Shown here: positions 7,507 through 17,010 of the stretch, piece by piece
Layout of the letters: each line of letters starts with the position of its first letter
Position numbering within the stretch: position 1 is the stretch's first letter
Assembly (NCBI RefSeq): GCF_024753215.1
Contig: NZ_JANUGV010000004.1
Span: 1-64,000 of the forward strand
DNA from: Massilia solisilvae
GTDB lineage: Bacteria; Pseudomonadota; Gammaproteobacteria; Burkholderiales; Burkholderiaceae_D
Length of the DNA: 64,000 bases
Direction: 5' to 3'
Program-made: the position numbers and the translations under genes
The notes under the pieces: generated by a model
Database searches by the model: none
The model's input: the letters and a program-made list of their open reading frames with translations, nothing else
What the model was told of the DNA's origin: nothing

Positions 7507-9162
7507 ATGCCAGCCTTTTGGATACGTCGCGATAGCGTTGCCGCCGCTGCACAGTCGGATGCCGCGGACGAGCAGATCATCGCGCGCATTCGCCTTGTGC
7601 TGACCGTGGCAGCGTTCCTGTCGGCTGCGGCAGCCGCGCCGCAGCCAGACGGCGTGCTGCTCTGGCTGCTCGGGGCTTACATGGCGATGGCGCTTGGCTT
7701 ATTCCTGGCGGCCGAGGCGGAAATGCGGCTTTCCTTTCAACGGGCGCTGCATTGGTTCGATCTGTTGTGGTGTTTTCTATTTTTGAATGTCGGCTCTTTC
7801 GATCCGGGCGACTTTCTGCGGTTTTTCCTTTTCGCAATTCTATCCGCCGGTTTGCGACAGGGTTTTGACGAGGGCGCCAAAATCGCGCTTGTAGCTGCAA
7901 CAGGTTATGGAATTTCGACGCTGAATAATTTAAGTGAAGATAATCTGTCGCTTATTTTTGTGCGAACCGTTTTTATTTGCGCACTCGGCTACCTGATTGC
8001 GCAATTGGGCGAGCAGCGGCTGCAATTGCGGCGCCGGATCGCGCTGCTGCGCGCGCTGGCCCAGCCGTCCAACGCCCGCCTTGGCATCGACCACACGGTC
8101 ACCGCAATGATGGAAGGGACCCGGGCCTTTTTCGCGGCCGACCGCTGCGTTCTCGTGCTTGGCGCGCCGGGAAAGGGCTGGACCGTGCGCACGGTGCAGG
8201 CCGGCGGCCCGCTGGCGGTACCTGCCGTGGCGATCGATCCCGATGCCGCCCAACCATTCCTGGCGGTCCCCGACGACGGCACCATCCTGTACCGGCGCCG
8301 TCGCCTGGCGCGACTGCTGCCCGCGCATCCGCACGAGCGGCGCCACTGGCGGCCGCACGCGTCGCTGCCGTGCGAGCGCGTGGCCGACCTGCTGGAGGCC
8401 GACAATTTCATCAGCGCGCCGGTGGTGCTGGCCGAGGCGTCCGGGCGCGTGTACGTCAGCCGCGCAAGCCAGCCATACACGCGCAGCGACGCGCTGTTCC
8501 TGTCCCAGGCTGTGGCCCAGGCGATGCCGGTGGCGGAGCACGTGGCACTGCTGGACCGGATTGCCTCCGAAGCCGCCAGCAATGAGCGCCAGCGCCTGGC
8601 GCTGAACATGCACGACACCGCGGTGCAGCCGTACATTGGACTTGCGCTGGGACTGGCGGCGCTGCGGCTCAAGGTCCCGCCGGACAATCCGATCGCGCCG
8701 GAACTGGACGCGCTGGCGGGCATGGTGCAGTCCGTGATCGCCGACCTGCGCGACTTCGCCGGCAGTGTCGCGAACCGGGCACAGGGCGACCAGGCCGAAT
8801 CGCTGTGCAGCGGCGCGCTCGCGCGACTGGCGGTCCAGATGCGCGAGCGGTACGGGCTGACTGTGCGCGTGGACGTGCAGAAGGGGATGGAACTGGGCGA
8901 CCGGCTCGCCGCGGAAGTCATCCAGATCGTGCGCGAGGGATTGAACAACATCGGCAAGCACACCGCGGCGCGCGAAGGCGTGGTGCGGGTGCGGCGTGCC
9001 GACCGCAAGTTGAGCATCGAGATCGACAACGTGTGCGCCGAAGGCGCGGTGGGTCCCTTCGTGCCGCATTCGATCAGGCAACGTGCGGCCGTGCTGGGCG
9101 GGCAGGTGCATGTGCACCGCGCCAGCAGCGCGACTGCGGTTTGTGTGGAGATACCAATATGA
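7507..9162 (+). CDS. NarL-type sensor histidine kinase with atypical ATP-binding domain
   Basis: 551 residues. The N-terminal quarter holds about five to six membrane helices, then a GAF-like segment (about 200-350), a HisKA_3 dimerisation helix with the phospho-acceptor H369 in LNMHDTAVQPY, and a HATPase domain with an N box (EGLNNIGKHTA, N480/N481). The later glycine boxes are eroded: IEIDNVCAEGAVGPF stands where DxGxG and GxG motifs normally occur, though AAVLGG is kept. Catalytic output may be weak or altered. Its stop overlaps the response regulator start (ATGA), so the two form a coupled pair. Confidence 0.85.
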   Translation: MPAFWIRRDSVAAAAQSDAADEQIIARIRLVLTVAAFLSAAAAAPQPDGVLLWLLGAYMAMALGLFLAAEAEMRLSFQRALHWFDLLWCFLFLNVGSFDPGDFLRFFLFAILSAGLRQGFDEGAKIALVAATGYGISTLNNLSEDNLSLIFVRTVFICALGYLIAQLGEQRLQLRRRIALLRALAQPSNARLGIDHTVTAMMEGTRAFFAADRCVLVLGAPGKGWTVRTVQAGGPLAVPAVAIDPDAAQPFLAVPDDGTILYRRRRLARLLPAHPHERRHWRPHASLPCERVADLLEADNFISAPVVLAEASGRVYVSRASQPYTRSDALFLSQAVAQAMPVAEHVALLDRIASEAASNERQRLALNMHDTAVQPYIGLALGLAALRLKVPPDNPIAPELDALAGMVQSVIADLRDFAGSVANRAQGDQAESLCSGALARLAVQMRERYGLTVRVDVQKGMELGDRLAAEVIQIVREGLNNIGKHTAAREGVVRVRRADRKLSIEIDNVCAEGAVGPFVPHSIRQRAAVLGGQVHVHRASSATAVCVEIPI

Positions 9163-9857
9163 ATAATACTGAGGGGGCCGGCACGATCAGGGTCATGCTG
9201 GTGGACGACCATTCGACCCTGCTATGGGGACTGGAACGCCTGATCGATGCCGAAACGCCGCGCATGTGCGTGGTGGGCGCCGCGCGCGCGGCCGACGAGG
9301 CGGTGGCCAAGGCAGCAGCCCTGGTGCCGGACGTGATCGTGCTGGACCTGGACCTGGCCGGGCAGGACGCGGCCGAGTTCCTGCCCGCGATGCTGGACAA
9401 TGGCGTGTCGCGTGCGCTGGTACTGACCGGGGAGCGGCGCCACGGAGTGCTCGATGCCGCCGTGCGCGCCGGCGCGCGCGGCGTGCTTGGCAAGGAAGCT
9501 TCGGCCGAGGTGCTGCTCAAGGCAATCGAGAAGACCCATGCGGGCGAACTGTGGCTCGACCGCGAGATGATGGCGCGCGTGTTCTCGAGCCTGACCGCGC
9601 CGCACCAGGGCGACCCGCTGGTCCAGCGCCATGCGTCGCTGACCGGCCGCGAGCGCGTGGTGATCGATGCCGTGGTGGCGTATTCCGATTGCCTGAACAA
9701 GACGATCGCGCAGCGGCTTTGCATGTCCGACCACACCCTGCGCAACCACCTGACCACCATCTACCATAAGCTCGACGTGAAGACGCGGCTCGAATTGTAC
9801 GTCTATGCCACGCGCCACAAGCTCGCCCGGCCAATCGCGGAGCACGCCCATCATTGA
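9159..9857 (+). CDS. NarL/FixJ-family response regulator
   Basis: 232 residues. The receiver domain occupies about 10-130, with acidic residues in VDDHS, the phospho-acceptor D63 in VIVLDLD and the conserved lysine in GVLGKEAS. The LuxR-type HTH (about 160-225) is LTGRERVVIDAVVAYSDCLN followed by KTIAQRLCMSDHTLRNHL and KLDVKTRLEL. The ATG overlaps the kinase stop codon. It ends 4 bp from the stop codon of tadC on the opposite strand. The target genes are unknown; the neighbouring Tad locus is a reasonable guess only. Confidence 0.9.
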   Translation: MNNTEGAGTIRVMLVDDHSTLLWGLERLIDAETPRMCVVGAARAADEAVAKAAALVPDVIVLDLDLAGQDAAEFLPAMLDNGVSRALVLTGERRHGVLDAAVRAGARGVLGKEASAEVLLKAIEKTHAGELWLDREMMARVFSSLTAPHQGDPLVQRHASLTGRERVVIDAVVAYSDCLNKTIAQRLCMSDHTLRNHLTTIYHKLDVKTRLELYVYATRHKLARPIAEHAHH

Positions 9858-9861
9858 CGCC

Positions 9862-10767
9862 TTACGGCTGGCCAAAGAGCGTGGGCACCGAACGGATGAT
9901 GGAGATGCCGGCAGGGCCGAGGATCACCATGATCACGGACGGGAAGATCAGCAGCACCAGCGGCAGCAGCATCCTGGTTGACACCGTTGCCGCCTTCTCT
10001 TCGGCGCGTACCAGCCGCTTGTGCCGGAGGTCGTCGGAGAACACGCGCAGCGAGTCGCCGATGCTGCTGCCGAACTTGTCGGCCTGGGTCAGCATGGCCG
10101 CAAACACGCCCACCTCTTCGATGCCCGTGCGCTCCGCCAGGTGACGCAGCGCCTGTTGCCGCGGCACGCCGGCGCGCAGCTCGAGGTTGGTCAGGAACAG
10201 TTCTTCGGCCATGGCCAGGCTGCGGTGCCGCATCTCGTCGGCGATGCGCTGCATCGACGAATCGAGTCCCTGTCCAGCCTCCACGCAGACCAGCATCAGG
10301 TCAGCCGCATCGGGAAAGCTCTCGAAGATGTCGCGCCGCCGCTCGCGCACCTTCAGGCCGAGGACGAAGTTGGGCGCGTAGCAGCCGACCAGTGCGGCGA
10401 CCAGCACGAACAGCAAGGTGTTCAGGTTGCTGGTGCCGGTCTGGCGCAGCACGAACCAGGCGGGCAGGCCAAACGCCAGCGGCAGCACGGTTTTCAGGCC
10501 ATAGTAGATGGGCCGCGCGTCGGCACGCCGGATGCCTGCGTTCACAAGGCGCTGGCGGAGCGGAGAGCTGTTCCAGTCGCCATCGGGCAGCGACAGGCGC
10601 GCAAACGGACCTACCAGCTGGGCGACGGTATCGGCCCAGCCGCTTTGCTCGCCTTGTGGTTGCAGTGAGCGCATGCGCTGTTCGATGCGAGAGGGACGCA
10701 GAAGCAGCCAGGTGCCCAGCACTGCGCAGCTGGCGGAGGCGCCGATGAGAATGGCAAAGATCAGCAT
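9862..10767 (-). CDS. tadC: Tad pilus inner-membrane platform protein TadC
   Basis: 301 residues of the type II secretion F-domain family, with N- and C-terminal membrane helices around the F domain (ESFPDAADLMLVCVEAGQGL is the signature region). With TadB it forms the inner-membrane platform on which TadA drives Flp pilus assembly. The frame opens at GTG 10776, but AGGTGG at 10773-10778 is correctly spaced for ATG 10767, so I use that. It is the last Tad gene here; no tadD-like TPR gene follows. Confidence 0.92.
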   Translation of the reverse strand: MLIFAILIGASASCAVLGTWLLLRPSRIEQRMRSLQPQGEQSGWADTVAQLVGPFARLSLPDGDWNSSPLRQRLVNAGIRRADARPIYYGLKTVLPLAFGLPAWFVLRQTGTSNLNTLLFVLVAALVGCYAPNFVLGLKVRERRRDIFESFPDAADLMLVCVEAGQGLDSSMQRIADEMRHRSLAMAEELFLTNLELRAGVPRQQALRHLAERTGIEEVGVFAAMLTQADKFGSSIGDSLRVFSDDLRHKRLVRAEEKAATVSTRMLLPLVLLIFPSVIMVILGPAGISIIRSVPTLFGQP

Positions 10768-10776
10768 GATGACCAC

Positions 10777-11751
10777 CTATACGCGGACGTGAGTGATGCG
10801 CCTGAGCCAGAGCACGCCGACCAGCATCATGCCCAGCATATTGCGCACGAGCGTGATGCCCATCGGGTCCAGCCAAAGCGGTTCCATGAATTTGCGGTTG
10901 ACGCTGAAGATCACGGCGAACAGGAAAAACGGGAGCAAGGCCACGAACCATGCCGACAGGCGGCCTTCGGCCGTCAGCACCCGCACGCGGGAGATGAGTT
11001 TGAGGCGCTCGCGTATCAATCGGCTCAGGTTTGCCAGCAGCTCGGTCAGGTTGCCACCGGCCTCGCGCTGCACCAGCACGGCAACCACGAAGTAGCGCAG
11101 GTCCATGAGCGGCACGCGCTGCTCCAGGTTGAGCAGCGCCTGGTCGAGCGGGATGCCGAAGCTGACTTCCTCATGGGTCAGGCGCAGTTCGCTTGCGATC
11201 GGGTCGCTCATCTCCGAACCTGCCATTTGCAGCGACGACGAAAAGGCGTGGCCGGCGCGCAGGGCCCGCACCAGCAGGTCCAGCGCCTCGGGCAGCTGCC
11301 GTTCCAGTACTGCTAACCGCAGCGCACGCTTGCGCGATACGTAGGCGACTGGGACAGCGCCCGCCGCCAGCGCAACCAGGAGCGCCTGCCACGCGGGCGT
11401 GCGCAGCAAAGCCTGTACCAGCAGGCCGGCGCCCGTGGCGGCGCCGAGACAGGTGACGGCAAGCCGCGGCGCGCTCCATGGCACGCCGCTCTGGAGCAGC
11501 CAGGATTCGAGCTGTGGCCGTGTTTGCCAGCGTGCCATGAGCCGGTCGAACACCCTCAGCGGTTCCGGACCGCGGCGCAGCAGCGTGGCAGCGTCACGCG
11601 CTGGCGCGCGCCCGAGCCGCCGATCGAGGCGCCGCGACGCGTCGCCACGGTAGGACTGCCACGTCAGGTAAGCGCCCGCAAACAGCAGCAGGAGGGCAGC
11701 GAGCAGCAATGCGGCAAACAGCAGGGGCGAAGCTGAACGAAAGATGTCCAT
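10777..11751 (-). CDS. tadB: Tad pilus inner-membrane platform protein TadB
   Basis: 324 residues, type II secretion F-domain protein, with an N-terminal membrane helix (LLFAALLLAALLLLFAGAYL), F domain around LPEALDLLVRALRAGHAF and two C-terminal helices. It partners TadC in the inner-membrane assembly platform. CTAGGAGAAAGCC precedes the ATG, and the ribosome site overlaps the tadA stop codon region, so translation is probably coupled. Order tadA-tadB-tadC is the conserved core of Tad loci. Confidence 0.93.
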   Translation of the reverse strand: MDIFRSASPLLFAALLLAALLLLFAGAYLTWQSYRGDASRRLDRRLGRAPARDAATLLRRGPEPLRVFDRLMARWQTRPQLESWLLQSGVPWSAPRLAVTCLGAATGAGLLVQALLRTPAWQALLVALAAGAVPVAYVSRKRALRLAVLERQLPEALDLLVRALRAGHAFSSSLQMAGSEMSDPIASELRLTHEEVSFGIPLDQALLNLEQRVPLMDLRYFVVAVLVQREAGGNLTELLANLSRLIRERLKLISRVRVLTAEGRLSAWFVALLPFFLFAVIFSVNRKFMEPLWLDPMGITLVRNMLGMMLVGVLWLRRITHVRV

Positions 11752-11760
11752 GGCTTTCTC

Positions 11761-13107
<1,347 letters not shown>

Positions 13108-13116
13108 GGCGTCTCC

Positions 13117-14271
13117 CTATGCCGCGCGGCCGAGCAGGCGGCCGAACAGGCCCGGGCTCTTTGCGAGCGGTTCTTCGGTCAGGCCGCGCGCGAAGTCCGC
13201 CAGGTTGCGGCTGACCGGATTGCTGCGCGCCGCCAGCGCCAGCGGGTCGCCCTGGTTGATTGCGGCCGTCACCTGACGGTATGAGTTCGGTACCGTATGG
13301 ATCGTCAGCTTGCCCAATGCCCGCTCGATATCGGCCACACCAATGTCGGCACGTTCGAAGCGGTTGACGATCAGTTCGACGCGTTCGTTGCCGTAGCCGA
13401 GCGCGCGAAAGGCCAGCAGCAGCTTCTTCGCATTGCGCACCCCCGGCACGGACGGCTGCATGACGATGAAGATCTTGTCCGCGCGGTCCAGCGCCTTGAC
13501 GCTGGTGCCATCGATGGTCCGGCCCACGTCCATGAGCACGAAGTCGTAATTGGCGGCGGCCAGGCTTACCACCGCTTCGATATGGTCCGGCTTGATCTCC
13601 ATCGACTGCGCCGGGTCCTCGGGCGCGGCCAGGATGCTCAGCCGGGGGCCCAGCCTGGTCGCGCTGGACGCCAGAAAGCTGGCATCGAGCCGCCCGATTT
13701 CGCGCGCGACGTCGGCCAGCGTGGAGGCCGGGGCGCCGTCGTGCAGGAACGACAATGCGTCGCCGAACTGCAGGTTCAGGTCCATCAGCAGCACCGAGCG
13801 GCGCGTGGCCAGTTCGGCTGCCAGGTTGGTCGCCAGGAAGGTTGCGCCGGCGCCGCCCTTGCAGCCGATGAAGGCGAACACGCGGCCGTCGGCCTTGCCC
13901 TGGCTGATGCGCATCCTGGTGACGATGCGCTCCAGCGCCGATTGCAGGGCGATCGCGCTGACCGGGCAGGGCAGCACCTCGCGCACGCCGGCGCGCATCG
14001 AGTTGATCAGGAATTCAGGCGAGGCGCTCGCGCACAGCAGCACCACCGCGACGTTGGGATGGTGGGCCGACAGGTACTCGACCTGCGTCAGCTCGGCAGG
14101 GTCGCAGCACATCCCTTCGACGATCACGATGTCTGGCCGTTCGCATTCGACGACCTCACGCATCTTGCTCTTGCCGCCTTCGACGAGCACGCTCTGGTGG
14201 GCGCAAGTGTGCAGGACACTGCCTAGCTGCTGCAGGTGCTCCGGGCTGGGTGAGATCAGTGCGACTTTCAT
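13117..14271 (-). CDS. tadZ: Tad pilus localisation ATPase TadZ/CpaE
   Basis: 384 residues. An N-terminal receiver-like domain (about 1-120; KVALISPSPEHLQQ start, VVLLCASASPEFLINS) is followed by a MinD/ParA-like ATPase with a deviant Walker A, GCKGGAGATFLATNLA. TadZ proteins mark the pole where the pilus is built. The frame is open about 115 codons upstream through the neighbouring tadE-like gene; ATG 14271, with GAGGACGTC in front, is the true start. It lies directly upstream of tadA, as expected. Confidence 0.92.
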   Translation of the reverse strand: MKVALISPSPEHLQQLGSVLHTCAHQSVLVEGGKSKMREVVECERPDIVIVEGMCCDPAELTQVEYLSAHHPNVAVVLLCASASPEFLINSMRAGVREVLPCPVSAIALQSALERIVTRMRISQGKADGRVFAFIGCKGGAGATFLATNLAAELATRRSVLLMDLNLQFGDALSFLHDGAPASTLADVAREIGRLDASFLASSATRLGPRLSILAAPEDPAQSMEIKPDHIEAVVSLAAANYDFVLMDVGRTIDGTSVKALDRADKIFIVMQPSVPGVRNAKKLLLAFRALGYGNERVELIVNRFERADIGVADIERALGKLTIHTVPNSYRQVTAAINQGDPLALAARSNPVSRNLADFARGLTEEPLAKSPGLFGRLLGRAA

Positions 14272-14285
14272 GACGTCCTCCGAAC

Positions 14286-14720
14286 TTATTGGCAAAACGT
14301 GGCGGAATACGGGTCCTGCCGCAGGCTTTCGCGGGGCAGGTAGGTGCTGAAGTTCGTGCCCGGGATGAGAATCGTCGGGCGCACGGCATCGGGAATCGGC
14401 GCCAGCCACTGGAAGTCGAAGTCGGTGATGGTCACCGTCACGCCCTGGCAGGTGCTGGCCGTGCAGCCGGCCGGATTCCATGCAATCGAATAGGCTGAAA
14501 TCGCGGGTAGCATCTCGCGCATTTTGTTCAGCAGTTCGCCATCGCTCCCGTTTGGATCGACGCAGGCGGCGGCGTAGCGCGCACCGTGGCGGGTTGCCTC
14601 GGTCGCGGCATTCCACGTAAAGAGCAGGCGCGCAAAGTCCATGAGCCCCAGCGTGAATGTCAGGAACAGGACCAGCACCAGCGAAAACTCCACCAGGGTG
14701 GCTCCATGCTGGCGCGTCAT
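14286..14720 (-). CDS. TadE-like pseudopilin, second copy
   Basis: 144 residues. The N-terminus QHGATLVEFSLVLVLFLTF contains the GxxxxEF-type prepilin motif followed by a membrane helix, then a periplasmic domain with cysteines (AACVDPN, GCTASTCQG) that could form disulfides. It belongs to the TadE/TadF group of minor pilins processed by the prepilin peptidase. ATG 14720 overlaps the stop of the upstream tadE-like gene (ATGA), indicating coupled translation; GAGG lies 8-9 nt upstream. Confidence 0.85.
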   Translation of the reverse strand: MTRQHGATLVEFSLVLVLFLTFTLGLMDFARLLFTWNAATEATRHGARYAAACVDPNGSDGELLNKMREMLPAISAYSIAWNPAGCTASTCQGVTVTITDFDFQWLAPIPDAVRPTILIPGTNFSTYLPRESLRQDPYSATFCQ

Positions 14721-15142
14721 AGCGGACACCTCATGGTCGCAGTGATGTCGCCGAAGGTGATGGTCGGCAGGGCCAGGCCAAAAACCTCCGCGACCGCCGG
14801 TTTGAACTGATAGCCGGTAATGCGCACCGTGACGGTGTTGATCAGCGGGTCGCTGCCGGCCAGCTGCCATACCGGGTCCGGTACCATGGCCGTCGTGAGA
14901 GCGGGGTCGAGCGCGCTGCCGCTGCCATCCACGGTGCCATACATGATCAGGTTGCGCGACTGCGCCTGATGGGTGCCGGCCTGCTGCACCGACATGTAGC
15001 GCGCCGCGTCGCGCACGGACTTGACCGCAGCGTTGTAGCGCTGCAGCGCGCGGCCGAATTCGGTGACGGTAAACATCAGCATCACGATCATGGGGAAGAT
15101 CAGCGCGAATTCGATGATGGCGGTTCCGTGTTCGCGTTTCAT
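14717..15142 (-). CDS. TadE-like pseudopilin, first copy
   Basis: 141 residues, with N-terminal EHGTAIIEFALIFPMIVMLM, a GxxxxEF processing site followed by the membrane helix, and a periplasmic domain of about 100 residues. Minor pilins of this type are needed for Flp pilus assembly in Tad systems. The start is preceded by GAGGTGAGCC. It lies 3 bp after the TadG-like gene and overlaps the next pseudopilin by 4 nt. Confidence 0.88.
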   Translation of the reverse strand: MKREHGTAIIEFALIFPMIVMLMFTVTEFGRALQRYNAAVKSVRDAARYMSVQQAGTHQAQSRNLIMYGTVDGSGSALDPALTTAMVPDPVWQLAGSDPLINTVTVRITGYQFKPAVAEVFGLALPTITFGDITATMRCPL

Positions 15143-15145
15143 GGC

Positions 15146-16426
15146 TCACCTCACGAGGACCGGGACCAGCGGGCCGGCCACGCCGCCGGCCAGGCCATTG
15201 GTGGTGCAGGGCGTGTCGATCGCGGACGCGTTGCCGATGAATTCCATCTGGCCGTCGTTGTTGGGACCGGCCAGTGGTGCCAACATCAACATGCAGGCAA
15301 AGTCGACGATGGTGCTGGTCGTGTCCAGCACGGGGACCATGACGATGCGCCTGTTGTAGCCGTAGCTCGCGTGCTCGCCGCCGGCACCTGGGGTGGCCAC
15401 GCTCTTGAAGCTGTTCAGCGCGTTCCTGTCGCCAAAAGCGATCTGTGCGCCGTCCTTCAAGTCGGTGCCGGTGTCGTCGAACGATGCAAATGCCGCGCGC
15501 TTGGTGAGGTAATTCTTTGCCGTGGCGCCGATGCCGCCGTCGCCGCTGAATGCATTTTGCGGTACCTTGTTGCTCCAGTTCGTGCTCGTGTAAGCGTAGC
15601 CGGTAAAGTCGGGATGGTTGTCGCTGGCCGAGTCCTTGTTCTTGTAGATGCCAAAGCGCTGGTTCCACGGCACGTCGACGCTGGTTTGCGCACCGGGCGT
15701 GCCGACCGAGTCACCGGCCTTGACGCCGCATTTGCCGTTCTCGGACAGTTCGATGGCGGTCTCTTTCGCGTCATTGCTGCCGTCCAGGTTGTACCACCCC
15801 ATTTCGCCGGGGCCGGCGCCAATCTTCTTGCCGTAGATGGTGACCCATTCGCCCGGCGCGAATCCGTAATTGGGAGGGCCTTTGCCGGCCTTGGCCCGCA
15901 GCGCCACCGGGATGGGGCAGGTGCTCTGCGCATGGCCGCGCGTTGCCACGGCCACCGCATACACGGAATGCGTGGTCGGGAAGCCGTCGGAGGAATAACG
16001 GGTCAGCAGCTGGAGCAGGAAGGTGTGCACACCGGGCTGTGAATGCTGGCACTGCACGTAGCGCGCGGCGACCGAATCGGAGGTGGCGCTGTTGGTCGAA
16101 TCAAAAAAGCTGATGTCGTCGGCGCTGACCTTGGCTTGCCCGTCCCAGTTTGCAGATTGCAGGTTGACCCGGTTCAGGTTTGCCGCCGCCATGCCGGCGT
16201 TGATCGCCCTGGTGGTGGACGTGCTTTGACCATCGAGCTCCTGGGCGGCAGCGAGGGCGCAGCTATCCAGTGCCGTCTGCAACTCGGTGCGCACGATGAA
16301 CAGGCGTGACAAGTCGATCGCGATGCCTGCGAAGCCAATCAGGAACAGGAGCATGAGGCTGAACGTGAGGACAATGGTGCCGCCCTCGCGTCCAGCCGTT
16401 GCCGCGGTCGGATCCCTCGGCTTCAT
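15146..16426 (-). CDS. TadG-like pilus assembly protein (Flp pilus-assembly TadE/G-like)
   Basis: 426 residues with one N-terminal membrane helix (GGTIVLTFSLMLLFLIGFAG), the IDLSRLFIVRTELQTALD motif typical of TadG/putative Flp-assembly proteins, and a large periplasmic region. In Tad systems these proteins bridge the inner membrane and the cell surface. ATG 16426 is chosen; TTG 16432 two codons upstream is possible. It lies 6 bp after the flp gene. Confidence 0.85.
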   Translation of the reverse strand: MKPRDPTAATAGREGGTIVLTFSLMLLFLIGFAGIAIDLSRLFIVRTELQTALDSCALAAAQELDGQSTSTTRAINAGMAAANLNRVNLQSANWDGQAKVSADDISFFDSTNSATSDSVAARYVQCQHSQPGVHTFLLQLLTRYSSDGFPTTHSVYAVAVATRGHAQSTCPIPVALRAKAGKGPPNYGFAPGEWVTIYGKKIGAGPGEMGWYNLDGSNDAKETAIELSENGKCGVKAGDSVGTPGAQTSVDVPWNQRFGIYKNKDSASDNHPDFTGYAYTSTNWSNKVPQNAFSGDGGIGATAKNYLTKRAAFASFDDTGTDLKDGAQIAFGDRNALNSFKSVATPGAGGEHASYGYNRRIVMVPVLDTTSTIVDFACMLMLAPLAGPNNDGQMEFIGNASAIDTPCTTNGLAGGVAGPLVPVLVR

Positions 16427-16432
16427 TTTCAA

Positions 16433-16654
16433 TCAGGCCGGCGTTGCGGTCAGTTTGCAGGTGCCGCCGCTCAGGCAGGCGGTCACGTTGGTGGTGAAGT
16501 CCTTCAGCCCCCCCGGCGCCAGCGCGGCCAGCGCTGCGACCAGCGCGATCGACACGACCGCAATGATCAGCGCGTATTCGACGACCTGGGCACCGTCTTC
16601 GTCGTTGGCAAACGAGCGCACGGCATCAGCAAACGATTGAGCAAGTGTTTTCAT
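16433..16654 (-). CDS. flp: Flp/Fap-type major pilin
   Basis: A 73-residue prepilin. The short basic leader ends at G21, followed by AQVVEYALIIAV, i.e. the Gx4EY processing site with E26 and Y27, then a hydrophobic helix and a small C-terminal part with two cysteines (TACLSGGTCKL), a likely disulfide. This is the probable main subunit of the Tad pilus. An AAAGG ribosome site precedes the ATG. A gap of 69 bp separates it from the lipoprotein gene upstream, enough for an extra promoter, which would fit the high demand for pilin. Confidence 0.93.
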   Translation of the reverse strand: MKTLAQSFADAVRSFANDEDGAQVVEYALIIAVVSIALVAALAALAPGGLKDFTTNVTACLSGGTCKLTATPA

Positions 16655-16723
16655 TTTCAGTACCTTTCATTGAGGATGGTGGGCTGCTGTGGCCCAGGGG
16701 ATGACCGCTCGGAAGCGGATTGG

Positions 16724-16999
16724 CTACTTGGTCGAGCCGCCGTTGACGGCTCCTCCAATATTGATCACGTTGGTTACTGGCGGTGGCGCCTTGAAGCTGT
16801 CCTGGTAGCGCTTCTGTGCCTCGATCGCGGGCTGGGTGCCGATGCCGAGCGCCTGGTCGGGATTGCGGCCCGCGTCCGGGTTGAGCACTTGCGCCATGCG
16901 CGCCTGGCGCACCGCGTCGCCAAAACGCGCGTCGTATTGCGGCGTGGCCGAGCAGCCCGCGAGCATGCCAATGAACAGGAAATATGCGGTGGGTTTCAT
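16724..16999 (-). CDS. Small lipoprotein within the Tad locus
   Basis: A 91-residue lipoprotein: signal peptide with lipobox LAGC (C16), then a soluble domain (YDARFGDAVRQARMAQVLNP...) ending in a Gly/Asn-rich tail (VINIGGAVNGG). It sits between the secretin and pilin genes, where other Tad loci encode RcpB or a pilotin. It resembles small conserved lipoproteins found next to secretins in Burkholderiales Tad loci. A role in secretin placement is inference. Confidence 0.7.
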   Translation of the reverse strand: MKPTAYFLFIGMLAGCSATPQYDARFGDAVRQARMAQVLNPDAGRNPDQALGIGTQPAIEAQKRYQDSFKAPPPVTNVINIGGAVNGGSTK

Positions 17000-17010
17000 G
17001 TCGATCGTCC

